The notes beneath the pieces were generated by a model. That model searched no databases and was not told the origin of the DNA. It worked only from the letters and a program-made list of their open reading frames with translations. Made by a program: the position numbers and the translations under genes. Source: Palsa-1188 sp050010575 (GTDB lineage Bacteria; Bacillota; DSM-12270; Thermacetogeniales; Thermacetogeniaceae). Taken from it: a DNA stretch of 38,633 nt. The stretch is taken from NCBI GenBank assembly GCA_050010575.1, contig JBEKKU010000007.1, forward strand, positions 1-38,633, read 5' to 3'. Positions 25,015 through 33,386 of this stretch are shown piece after piece; position 1 is the first letter of the stretch; every line of letters starts with the position of its first letter.

Positions 25015-25031
25015 TTTGAGGAGCATAATCT

Positions 25032-26300
25032 GTGTCATCCACCCAGCGATACTACGACTTTGCCATCCAGAAGGGTCAGACGCTGCTGTCGATGATCACC
25101 GACATGGGGCCAGGTTTCCTGGTCACCATCGGTTTCATCGACCCGGGGAACATCGCCGCCAACGTGGTGGCCGGCGCCCACTTCGGATACACCCTGCTCT
25201 GGGTGGTCTTGCTGGGCACCCTGCTGCTGATCCTGCTGCAGGAGATGTCAGCCCGGCTGGGCATCGCCAGCGGCCTGTGTCTCAGCGAGGCCACCAGGAA
25301 ACTGGTGGGCCCCGTGGCCAGCATACCGCTGGGGATCATCGCCGGCATCGCCTCTGTCTCCACGGTGGCTGCTGAAGTACTGGGAGCGGCAGTCGGCCTG
25401 AACATCCTGTTTCACCTGCCCCTCGCTCTCGGGTCGGTGCTGGTGGCAGCAGCTGCCGGCCTGGCAGTCTGGACTTACGAGTACCACCATGTGGAGGACC
25501 TGATCATCGGGATCGTGGGCATCATCGGTTTCTCCTATCTGATCGAATTGTTCCTGGCCCGCCCTGAGTGGCATCAGGTGCTGCTTCATACCTTCGTGCC
25601 CCAACTGAACGCCTCCAATGTCTTCATCGCCGTCAGCCTGCTGGGGGCGATCGTGATGCCGTCCAACTTCTATCTGCACTCTGCCATCATCCAGGGCCGG
25701 AACTGGAGCGGCTCCAAGCTCAAGCGCGAGTTTTTCGACACCACCGTCAGCATGGTGATCGGCGGCCTGATCAACGCAGCGATTATCGTGGTGGCAGCCA
25801 GCGTCTTCTATCAGCACGGCGCCCGGGTAGACACCCTGGAGCAGGCGGCGGATACCCTGATTCCTCTGGCCGGGGGCGTGGCGCATCTGCTGTTCGCTAT
25901 AGTCCTGGTCTTCGCCGGGTTCTCATCGGCCATCACCGGAGCCATGGCCGGCTCCTACGCTATCGGCGGCTTCTTCTTCCACCCACCTTCGGAGGGTGTC
26001 CTGCCGTGGCACCACGAGACTCGCCCATTCCGGATCGGTTTCCTGGTGGTCTTGGTGCTCGGAACGATCATCCCACTGCTGCCCATAAATCCCCTGCAGG
26101 TGATCCTGGCCAGCCAGGCAACCCTGGGCATATTGTTAATCTTCTCGGCAGTGCCCCTGCTGTTGCTGATGCGCAAGCGGGAATACGTGGGCAGCTACCG
26201 CAACGGGCCGCTGTTCAACTGCCTGGGCTGGTTGGCGGTGGGCGTGCTGGTCTTCATCAACTGCTACCTGCTCTTCGTCTTCTTCTTGCCGGTGGGTTGA
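25032..26300 (+). CDS. Nramp family divalent metal transporter
   Basis: A 422-residue integral membrane transporter for Mn2+/Fe2+-type ions. Membrane segment 1 carries the metal-binding motif DPGN (D37-N40) in GFIDPGNIAANVVAGAH. Segment 6 has the metal-coordinating Met in MPSNFYLHSA (M209), but the usual MPH motif reads MPS, replacing a conserved His. About eleven hydrophobic segments are visible. The GTG at 25032 follows GAGGAG at eight bases. Because a Fur box covers the promoter, iron is a more likely regulator, and possibly cargo, than manganese. It is followed after 27 bases by endonuclease III, probably by chance or as a two-gene unit. Confidence 0.9.
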   Translation: MSSTQRYYDFAIQKGQTLLSMITDMGPGFLVTIGFIDPGNIAANVVAGAHFGYTLLWVVLLGTLLLILLQEMSARLGIASGLCLSEATRKLVGPVASIPLGIIAGIASVSTVAAEVLGAAVGLNILFHLPLALGSVLVAAAAGLAVWTYEYHHVEDLIIGIVGIIGFSYLIELFLARPEWHQVLLHTFVPQLNASNVFIAVSLLGAIVMPSNFYLHSAIIQGRNWSGSKLKREFFDTTVSMVIGGLINAAIIVVAASVFYQHGARVDTLEQAADTLIPLAGGVAHLLFAIVLVFAGFSSAITGAMAGSYAIGGFFFHPPSEGVLPWHHETRPFRIGFLVVLVLGTIIPLLPINPLQVILASQATLGILLIFSAVPLLLLMRKREYVGSYRNGPLFNCLGWLAVGVLVFINCYLLFVFFLPVG

Positions 26301-26327
26301 AATGCGCCATGTGAGGGGCGGATATCA

Positions 26328-26981
26328 ATGCCCAATAGCAAAACTGCAAAACCTGATAAAATCGCCGCCCAGGTGCTGCAACGCCTGCAACAGGCATACC
26401 CGGACGCCGGCCCGCGCCTGAGATTCAACAACCCCTACCAGTCCCTGGTGGCCTTCATGCTCTCAGCCCAAACCACCGACAATCAGGTAAACCGGGTTAC
26501 GCCGGCCCTGTTCGGCAGATATCCAGTACCTCAGAGCTTGGCGGAAGCCGACGTTGAGGAGGTTGCCGGGCTGATCAGATCGGTGGGGTTATACCAAACC
26601 AAGGCGAAGCACCTGGTAGCCGCCGCCAGTCTGATCATGCAGCAATACGGAGGGACCATCCCGGACACCCTAGAGGCGTTGCTAGCCCTGCCAGGAGTCG
26701 GGCGCAAGACTGCCAACGTGTTGCTGGCCAACGCCTTCGGCAAACCCGGTCTGGGGGTGGATACCCACGTGCACCGGGTCGCCAACCGGCTCGGCCTGGC
26801 AGCGGCCAAGCTGCCCGAGAGCACTGAACTGCAGTTGAAGATGCTGATCCCGGAACAGAAGTGGGGGTTGGCGCACCACCTCCTGATCTTCCACGGGCGC
26901 CGGGTCTGCAAGGCCCGGATGCCGGATTGCCCATCCTGTATTCTGGGCGACCTCTGCCTTTACCGCCATTCCCAAAAATAG
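26328..26981 (+). CDS. nth: Endonuclease III
   Basis: Bifunctional DNA glycosylase/AP lyase that removes oxidised pyrimidines. The 217-residue protein has the helix-hairpin-helix and catalytic pair in LPGVGRKTANVLLANAFG (K127) and GVDTHVHRVANRL (D145). The C-terminal [4Fe-4S] ligands have the exact C-x6-C-x2-C-x5-C spacing in CKARMPDCPSCILGDLC (C194, C201, C204, C210). The N-terminal region includes FMLSAQTTDNQVNRVTPALF, also diagnostic. The ATG at 26328 follows GAGGGGCGG. It lies 27 bases after the Nramp gene on the same strand. Confidence 0.96.
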   Translation: MPNSKTAKPDKIAAQVLQRLQQAYPDAGPRLRFNNPYQSLVAFMLSAQTTDNQVNRVTPALFGRYPVPQSLAEADVEEVAGLIRSVGLYQTKAKHLVAAASLIMQQYGGTIPDTLEALLALPGVGRKTANVLLANAFGKPGLGVDTHVHRVANRLGLAAAKLPESTELQLKMLIPEQKWGLAHHLLIFHGRRVCKARMPDCPSCILGDLCLYRHSQK

Positions 26982-27078
26982 CCCGCCTTCCCCGGTCTGC
27001 AAACAGAGTAATGTTAAAACGGAGCAGTGGCAAGTAATTGCCGGTCAGATCAGGGGTATGTATCCGGCTGCTCAGCCT

Positions 27079-27112
27079 GAGGCCCCACCCTTACAGAAGG
27101 GCAGGGCCTTTT
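27079..27112 (+). terminator. Intrinsic terminator downstream of nth
   Basis: Inverted repeat of AGGCCC and AGGGCCT arms around an inner CCCTT/AGAAGGG pairing, with TTTT after the right arm. It would end transcription from the Nramp-nth unit. Confidence 0.6.
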
Positions 27113-27210
27113 CATCTGAAACGGCAAGATCCGCCTATGCGAGGAAGGTGGAGCAGCAAGGGAAGGAGCTATTTTGAGCCACAGATAGATAATCGCTGAT
27201 TTTCCTGGTG

Positions 27211-28458
27211 TTAAAAATCTTTCGGGGAGATCCCTTGAATAGCCTGTTTCAATTTAGATAAATTAAATTTCTGATCCTCCGGCCCTTTAGAAAAATCATT
27301 ATTTAACGCCTCAACTGCTTCCTGTGGCATTTTTAAATAATTGTCTTTTTTGATCTCGGCAGTCTCTTCGGTTTTTTCGGCATCACCACCCGGAAAACCT
27401 ACTTCTTGCTCTCTCAGATGATTGATCTTTACCGAAAGAGATCCCTCCCGGATTATTTCCTGCAGATCACCAGCTTCGGGCGGGAGATGTTCTTCTGCAA
27501 CTTCTCCTAATAATACCACAATCCCGCTAGATAATCCCTGATCACTAGCTTCAGGCTGGAGATGTTCTCCTGCAACCGCCTGCGCATCTTCCAGAACCGA
27601 AGGCATCCGCTCTCCCGTCTCGCTTCCAAACTCCGGTTCTATCGGCTGGCTCTCTAATGGTTCATCGGTTTGGTTCTCCCGCTCCGGTTGAATGTTCCGG
27701 CTTTCTGGCCCTGATTCAATGATCTGGTTTTTGCCCTGCTCTCCATTCAGGTATCTGCATAAAAATGAGCCCATCTCGTCAGCCATGTCAGCTGTTCTAT
27801 GGCTAAAATGGGATAGATACTCCATCAATATCGGATTGTTTGCATTATCAGAGTCTCTGATGACACGATCGATGTTTGTCCAGCCCTCCTCGAAGATGGT
27901 TCTGGATAGTATTTCTATGTAGTTCGTATTATTATCGAGACTGGATATGGCCAAATACGTAATTGAACGATACCTGTATGGGTGGTGTTGGATGCTGCAT
28001 CCTTTTCTCTTGAACTTGCCGAACAGTTTCCTGTCATCCCCTTCGCGCACGAAGGCAATCGGCTTCTCTTTTAAGTTCCATTTATTGGTTATATATTCAT
28101 GTATAGGCTCCCAGTCATCCTGAAACAGATGGAGAACGGTAATATCAATCAGATCGACTATAATTTCTTTATAGGTCTTACTCGTGATTTGCAATTGTTG
28201 GTTGCTGATCTTCTTTCTTATCAATGCTTCAATCAAGCGTTCCGGATCCTTTAACCTGGTTATAACTGAATGGACATTTTTGACGCTTTTCAGACAATCT
28301 GAAAAGTAATTTTCTAGCGTATGGAATTGCGGCATTTCTCTTAAATATGCATCATAGACTTCACCTAACTGATCCCATTTTAAGCCAGATCGATTATACT
28401 CACCCTCATCAATGTGATACTTTTTTAAAAATGCTTGCTGATCATTTAAAATATTCAT
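27211..28458 (-). CDS. Degenerate RelA/SpoT-domain protein with long acidic tail
   Basis: A 415-residue protein. Residues about 60-237 follow the RelA/SpoT nucleotidyltransferase pattern: ITRLKDPERLIEALIRKK, VDLIDITVLHLFQDDW, KGCSIQHHPYRYRSITYL, YIEILSRTIFEEGWTNID and DMADEMGSFL. Residues that make and position (p)ppGpp are altered against the family forms I know: GYRS-x-H reads RYRSIT, EIQxRT reads EILSRT and DLxGxR reads DLIDIT. Synthetase activity is therefore doubtful. Residues about 240-415 are acidic and low in complexity, with two imperfect copies of EHLxPEA. The ATG at 28458 follows AAAGGAGG closely. An inverted repeat lies upstream. Other possibilities include a regulatory or dead paralogue. 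No toxin/antitoxin partner is evident. Confidence 0.75.
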   Translation of the reverse strand: MNILNDQQAFLKKYHIDEGEYNRSGLKWDQLGEVYDAYLREMPQFHTLENYFSDCLKSVKNVHSVITRLKDPERLIEALIRKKISNQQLQITSKTYKEIIVDLIDITVLHLFQDDWEPIHEYITNKWNLKEKPIAFVREGDDRKLFGKFKRKGCSIQHHPYRYRSITYLAISSLDNNTNYIEILSRTIFEEGWTNIDRVIRDSDNANNPILMEYLSHFSHRTADMADEMGSFLCRYLNGEQGKNQIIESGPESRNIQPERENQTDEPLESQPIEPEFGSETGERMPSVLEDAQAVAGEHLQPEASDQGLSSGIVVLLGEVAEEHLPPEAGDLQEIIREGSLSVKINHLREQEVGFPGGDAEKTEETAEIKKDNYLKMPQEAVEALNNDFSKGPEDQKFNLSKLKQAIQGISPKDF

Positions 28459-28780
28459 ACTATTACCTCCTTTAGTCCTCATCATTTGTAAAGTTACAAC
28501 ATGGCGACTACAAGATCCCTATCTCTCTGAAGAATAAAAACAATGAGCGGTAATCACTGTCAGAGTTAGCATCCTTCACCTTCTCGACCTCCCATCGGCA
28601 TAGACTAATCTACTGAAATATTGTACATTCAACATCATTACTATATTATTATCGGCTGCAATACCGCACTAGCTTAGCGTTAATAGAAATCCGCAGTTGC
28701 CAGCTTGCGCCACCAGGCATGGATCGCTGACGCGCTGTCTTTACCAATGCCTACTGTTTTCATTTATAGCACAGCTCCTA
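28459..28780. other. AT-rich gap upstream of the RelA/SpoT-domain gene
   Basis: This 322-base stretch has no convincing gene. It contains a perfect inverted repeat TTGTAA-AG-TTACAA at 28486-28499, ending 28 bases before the RelA/SpoT-domain start and next to its ribosome site. An AT-rich segment with TATATTATTAT lies near 28640. No clear terminator for the upstream PAS/deacetylase gene was found, so read-through is possible. Confidence 0.35.
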
Positions 28781-31201
28781 CTATGATTTCCATTCCGGCA
28801 ACCAGGCTGCAGGTTGCTTCCCTGAAGGTGAGGAAAAAACCGTTTTCAATATTATCGACGGAATGTTCTTCGTTGATATCCAAGTTGCCCCCACATTGAT
28901 GCGATATAAACGTGTCGTGTCTTCATGCTCACCGTTGACTCCTTGAAAAACAGTGAACATGTACTCAAAGCCGGTGTTGCGGAGTATCTTGAGCATAGTG
29001 GCATTATAAGCGCCGTACGGGTATGCAAAGTAAGGAGTCGTGTGTCCGAGTTCGCTTTTCAATGTATCCTGGAAAAGCTGGCTGTCGGCAAGCATCCGAT
29101 CCTCATATTCCTGATCTGTCTCTTCGTGCCCCGTCTTGAGATCGACGATCCGGGCAACTGTTGCCGGTTTGACAAAGTTTGGCCTTGCTGTCTGTTCTGG
29201 TTGATGCTGGTTATAGGTATGCCCCCCGATGGTCACAAGCCCACTCTCCTCAAGCTGCCGCACTTCCGGCCAGGTTAGGTATCCTGTCACTCTGCCGGTG
29301 TCATAACCAATTATAAAAACAGCTGCAGGGGCGTTGTGTTTTTTTAGAACAGGAAAGGCGTATTGGTATACCCCCTGATACCCGTCATCAAAAGTTAAGG
29401 CGATCGCTTTCTCAGGCACTGTCGCCCTATGCTCCATAAACGCCGCCATCTGCGCAATGGAAATGATATGAAATCCTTCCTGTTGCAGCAGTGTCAAATC
29501 CGCATCCAAACGATCGGGGGTAACGTTGATATCTTGATGGCTGTTGGGATTTACATCATGATACATCAGAACGGCTACTTTATTTTTGTAAGTAGAGGGA
29601 ATCTGAAGCCGCTGCTGTTGTAAACCTGCAAGTGATATTTTAGACACATTTGATGGGGCGGAAACAGGCGAACCTGGTGCCTCCCTGCCATAAGCAGAAA
29701 CGAGAGGACTCGGCGCTTCCGCGCTATAGCTCGAAGAAAGGGACTGCCAGGGAAAACCCGTCGTCTCCCCGTAAAGACCCGCATGGAAGCTGGCTGTTGA
29801 TAATAGAATGAAGGGCACGATAAAAGAGAGCACAGTTCCGCATCTAGGCGCCTTACTCTTTTTCTTAAGGAACCGGAAGCACTCCCCGACAGCAGTCAGA
29901 GGGCTGAGCCTCTCGCTGGGAATGCTCCCCGCAGCCTGTCTGGCAAGGCGCAGATCTTTCAAACGGGCTATTTCCTCTTCTATTTTCTTTTGTTTCGTGA
30001 CGTCAGTTCCTATACACAAGAAGCAGGATTCTTGATTTAAGACAATTAGCTCTCTTGAAAATAATACACAGAACTCCCGGCCCGATCTATCAGTAAACGT
30101 CCATTCAAAGTTCTTAAAGGAAATCCTTTTTTTCAGTATATTTTCGGTTTCTTCGCTTACAGTCTCCCAGCCCAGATCTTCATCATGATATCCGATAACC
30201 TTGTTGCGGGATGCTCCGGTCACATTCAAAAAAGCGTCATTGACATCGATATACCTGTTATCGATACATGACACGATAGCCATGGTGCATGAACTGCAAT
30301 AAAAGATTTGCAAAAATTGTTCCTCCGCTGCGCGGAGGGCATCCTCTAACTGCCTATGCTCGGCGATCTCGGAAAGCACCCCGATAACACCATCATAGCT
30401 GCCATCATCGTTAAAAATAGGGATGCAGCATACATTTACCCATAAATCAGTTCCGTCTTTGCGGAGAAGCTTACATTCAATCCGCTCCCTAATGCCCTTC
30501 CTACAGCGCAACATTTCCTCCTCAATGTTCTCGCGCCATTTCTGGTTCAGGAATAAACGATCGGGCGTCTCCGCCATTTCGTCAATCGTATACCCGAGCA
30601 TCTCGGCCATCTTCCGGTTGGTAAAGATCGTGTTATTCCTATCATCAAGAATCCAAATTCCTTCATTACGCCTATCGGCTATCCAGCGGCGGATATCCTC
30701 GCTATTATCTAATAGCAGATCTGTTTGCTTGCAACTATCATTTTCCGCCGGCAGAGCTTCTTGCCTCTTGGCCAGCCAATCTGCCCGACGCTGAATCTTC
30801 AGGTCCAGATCATCATATGCCCTGCGCAGTTTTTCTTCTGTAATCTCACGTTCGGTGATATCGCTGATAAATATCACTCTGGCAGAGCGGTGATGCAGGT
30901 TGATTACAGAGACCTTGATGGAGATAGGAAAATTTGAGCCATCCTGCCTTAACCCCGCAGTCTCAAGAACACCTGTTACGGTTTCCTCATGTTTCTGCAA
31001 TTTTATTCTTTTGATGAACTCCGGCCGGCCATCAGAAATAATATATTCGGCCATGGTTCGATCAGACAACCCGGCGCCCTCGCTCAGGCCAAACATATAC
31101 GCACAGATCCGGTTGGCAAAAAGCACTTTCCCGCTGCGGAGACAGACGGCTATGCCCACTGGCGCCTTCTCGGCCAACAAGTGAAACCGCTCTTCAATCA
31201 C
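28781..31201 (-). CDS. Triple-PAS, membrane-spanning polysaccharide deacetylase fusion
   Basis: An 806-residue protein joining a signalling front end to a secreted enzyme. Three PAS domains occupy about 5-125 (APVGIAVCLRSGKVLFANR), 165-285 (GIWILDDRNNTIFTNRKMAE) and 290-405 (AIVSCIDNRYIDVNDAFLNV). A lysine-rich stretch and a hydrophobic helix at 454-470 (CGTVLSFIVPFILLSTA) follow, then a Ser/Pro/Ala-rich linker to about 520. The NodB-type deacetylase domain covers about 540-790: LMYHDV, TFDDGY (603-608), GGHTYNQH (659-666) and AYPYGAYN (726-733), all in frame. The likely topology is PAS inside, enzyme outside. The start is a GTG at 31201 with GAGAGGGG upstream. The reaction would be removal of N-acetyl groups from a surface glycan; the substrate is unknown. 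No frameshift is seen. Confidence 0.85.
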   Translation of the reverse strand: MIEERFHLLAEKAPVGIAVCLRSGKVLFANRICAYMFGLSEGAGLSDRTMAEYIISDGRPEFIKRIKLQKHEETVTGVLETAGLRQDGSNFPISIKVSVINLHHRSARVIFISDITEREITEEKLRRAYDDLDLKIQRRADWLAKRQEALPAENDSCKQTDLLLDNSEDIRRWIADRRNEGIWILDDRNNTIFTNRKMAEMLGYTIDEMAETPDRLFLNQKWRENIEEEMLRCRKGIRERIECKLLRKDGTDLWVNVCCIPIFNDDGSYDGVIGVLSEIAEHRQLEDALRAAEEQFLQIFYCSSCTMAIVSCIDNRYIDVNDAFLNVTGASRNKVIGYHDEDLGWETVSEETENILKKRISFKNFEWTFTDRSGREFCVLFSRELIVLNQESCFLCIGTDVTKQKKIEEEIARLKDLRLARQAAGSIPSERLSPLTAVGECFRFLKKKSKAPRCGTVLSFIVPFILLSTASFHAGLYGETTGFPWQSLSSSYSAEAPSPLVSAYGREAPGSPVSAPSNVSKISLAGLQQQRLQIPSTYKNKVAVLMYHDVNPNSHQDINVTPDRLDADLTLLQQEGFHIISIAQMAAFMEHRATVPEKAIALTFDDGYQGVYQYAFPVLKKHNAPAAVFIIGYDTGRVTGYLTWPEVRQLEESGLVTIGGHTYNQHQPEQTARPNFVKPATVARIVDLKTGHEETDQEYEDRMLADSQLFQDTLKSELGHTTPYFAYPYGAYNATMLKILRNTGFEYMFTVFQGVNGEHEDTTRLYRINVGATWISTKNIPSIILKTVFSSPSGKQPAAWLPEWKS

Positions 31202-31645
31202 ATTCCAACCCCTCTCTCACCGGTTGGCAGGCATCAAGACAGCGCCCAATGCGAGCAATCACAGAGACAGTGCGTCAAAACCTCGATTATTGAACACGGC
31301 CGTCAGTATCCGGCATCGAAATACATATGAGGGCATCGCTACTTAACCCATTCATATAATTATCGTCTACTTATAAAATAAATTAATGCCGACTTCGCAG
31401 TTCCTCGTACAAAACACATCGTTTTGTTTCTCATTGTTACCGCGATTGTCTGTTATACCGCCAGGTTTATTCTTCATAAAGTTATTGATTCCCTCTATTG
31501 CGCGCTTATTTGATGCTATAGCCCTATGATAAAACTTTCGTCAGGGATACTGCTTCTATCCGCCCCTCTATTAAAAACAAGTTTGGCACCAGTATTCCCC
31601 GAGCGGAATAGGATTGATCATCCACCCGCGAAAGGGGGAGGCATA
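31202..31645. other. Divergent intergenic region between deacetylase fusion and lipase
   Basis: About 440 bases, AT-rich around 31340-31410, with no supportable gene. Both flanking genes read away from it, so it must hold promoters for each. I see no consensus -35/-10 pair and no convincing operator or RNA structure. Confidence 0.3.
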
Positions 31646-32485
31646 ATGGCTGTCCTACAGACCGAGTTTGATCAGAAATTGGCGGCATTCCTGGCGGAAT
31701 GCTGCGTGCAGACATACGAACAGTTTAATAATAATGGCAGCTTTACAGTACCGGAGGGCTATAGCCTGGTGGAGAGTTTTCAGGCGGAGGCAGCAGGGGC
31801 GACCGAATGGTTCGGCTTCATCATCAGCTCTGGGGACAAGATCGTGGTGGCCTTCCGGGGCACCCAATCAAGCCCGGACTGGGCCGCCGACCTGGAAGTG
31901 TCGCAGACCACATTTATCTTTCCGGAGGCGAGAACTCATACCGGTTTTACCTCGATCTACACATCCTGCCGGGAGACGATCCTCGCTGCCCTGAACAGGC
32001 TGCCGGGCTCCGCCCGGCTTTTTGTCACTGGACACAGCCTGGGCGGGGCTCTGGCGGTATTGCTGGCCCTGGACGCCAGTGTCAACACACCCTTCCGGCC
32101 AGTGATGTACAACTTCGGGGGGGCCCGGGTGGGCAATCCCGGTTTTGCCTCCCGGTACAACAGCCTGGTGGCAAACAGCATCCGGGTGGTCAACGCCTAC
32201 GACGTCATCCCCCTGTTGCCGCCAACTGTGATCAAGTCCTCCCTGACGGAACGGGCCTGGTTTTACCGGCACGTGCGCAGCAAACACCGGATCCGTGTAC
32301 AGACGGGTGACATTAATAAAAACCACCTGATTGAAACCTACTTAGATGCCCTGCTGCTGCAGAATGATCAGGGCACGGCGGATATCCTCGGGCAGGGGAG
32401 CAGTAAGGGCGATCGCGCACCCGGTCCGGGGGTGGGTGAAGGTAAGTTCGCCGGCATGCAGGGCCTGCCTGGCGATGAGCGGTGA
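31646..32485 (+). CDS. Class 3 lipase family protein
   Basis: A 279-residue alpha/beta hydrolase of the Lipase_3 family. The nucleophile elbow GHSLGGA places Ser131; Asp186 in NAYDVIPLLP and His227 in NKNHLIETY complete a plausible triad. VVAFRGTQSSPDWAADL is also typical. There is no signal peptide, so it is probably cytoplasmic or exported by another route. The ATG at 31646 follows GGGGGAGG. The family fold ends near residue 240; the remaining about 40 residues are Gly/Asp-rich and lie antisense to the end of the pseudouridine synthase gene, over a 144-base overlap. Confidence 0.85.
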   Translation: MAVLQTEFDQKLAAFLAECCVQTYEQFNNNGSFTVPEGYSLVESFQAEAAGATEWFGFIISSGDKIVVAFRGTQSSPDWAADLEVSQTTFIFPEARTHTGFTSIYTSCRETILAALNRLPGSARLFVTGHSLGGALAVLLALDASVNTPFRPVMYNFGGARVGNPGFASRYNSLVANSIRVVNAYDVIPLLPPTVIKSSLTERAWFYRHVRSKHRIRVQTGDINKNHLIETYLDALLLQNDQGTADILGQGSSKGDRAPGPGVGEGKFAGMQGLPGDER

Positions 32486-33244
32486 GGGCCAGCCATACAA
32501 CTCGTCGCCGCAGACAGGGTGGCCGGCAAAGCTGAGATGCACGCGGATCTGGTGGGTGCGGCCGGTCTCCAGGCGCAGCAGCAGCAGGGTATGCTGCGGA
32601 TAGCGCTGCCAGACCGCGTAATTGGTCACCGCAGGCTGACCCCCAGGGGCAACCACCCGACGCCGGGACCGGTCCTCCTGCCGGGCGATCGGCGCCTCGA
32701 TACGGCCCTGGTCCGGCGCCACCGCCCCTTCCACCAGGGCAAAGTAGCGGCGCCCAACCTGATGCGCCCGCTGCTGGCGAAAGATACTCTGGTGAGCGAA
32801 CTGGTTCTTCCCGATCAAGACCAGGCCGGAGGTGTCCTTGTCCAAGCGGTTGATCGGCCGGAACAGGGCGCTGCGCCCCGTCTGCTGCCAGTAGTAGGTA
32901 ACTGCATTGGCCAGAGTCCCGGCCTGGTGGCGCTTGCTGGGATGGACCGGCACACCCGCGGGCTTGTCCACCACCAAGAGATCCTCATCCTCGTATACTA
33001 TCACCAGCGGCAGCGCTTCGGGGACAATCCCGCTCTGTTCCCCGAGCTCCAGGTCGACAGCCAGCAAGTCGCCCGGCTGCACCTGGAAATTAGTGAAGAC
33101 CGGCGCTCCGTTGACCGTGATCTTATGCTGCTGTTTCAGTTTCACCACCAGGGAGTGGGACAGCCGCAACTGCGAGTAGAGCAGGTCTTTCACGGTCTTA
33201 CCATCATCCGGCATCTGTGCTACATAGGTTAGCAACTGCCCCAT
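32342..33244 (-). CDS. RluA family 23S rRNA/tRNA pseudouridine synthase
   Basis: Converts uridine to pseudouridine in structured RNA. The 300-residue protein has an N-terminal S4-like RNA-binding region (about 15-60) and the catalytic motif NRLDKDTSGLVLIGKN with Asp135. LLVVDKPAGVPVHPSKR and ETGRTHQIRVHLSFAGHPVC are further RluA/RluD hallmarks, and the end LPEDIRRALIILQQ is family-like. The ATG at 33244 is chosen because GGAGG sits nine bases before it; an ATG three codons earlier directly abuts that site. The target uridine is not determined by sequence. It overlaps the convergent lipase gene by 144 bases. Confidence 0.93.
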   Translation of the reverse strand: MGQLLTYVAQMPDDGKTVKDLLYSQLRLSHSLVVKLKQQHKITVNGAPVFTNFQVQPGDLLAVDLELGEQSGIVPEALPLVIVYEDEDLLVVDKPAGVPVHPSKRHQAGTLANAVTYYWQQTGRSALFRPINRLDKDTSGLVLIGKNQFAHQSIFRQQRAHQVGRRYFALVEGAVAPDQGRIEAPIARQEDRSRRRVVAPGGQPAVTNYAVWQRYPQHTLLLLRLETGRTHQIRVHLSFAGHPVCGDELYGWPSPLIARQALHAGELTFTHPRTGCAIALTAPLPEDIRRALIILQQQGI

Positions 33245-33325
33245 GAAAATCATCCTCCACCAAGGCCCGGAATTAAGAAGGCTCAGTTTTCATTGTAGTT
33301 GTCGCCAGCGCCTCCTGTCAAAGCC

Positions 33326-33354
33326 AAAAAGCCCTTCGGCTGCTGCCGGAGGGC
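33326..33354 (-). terminator. Intrinsic terminator of the DUF4397 gene
   Basis: On the minus strand GCCCTCCGG and CCGAAGGGC pair with one mismatch around the loop CAGCAG, followed by TTTTT. It lies about 33 bases past the DUF4397 stop and before the pseudouridine synthase gene. Confidence 0.8.
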
Positions 33355-33386
33355 CGGGGATAATCTTGGGTGTTGGGCATTTAAAA

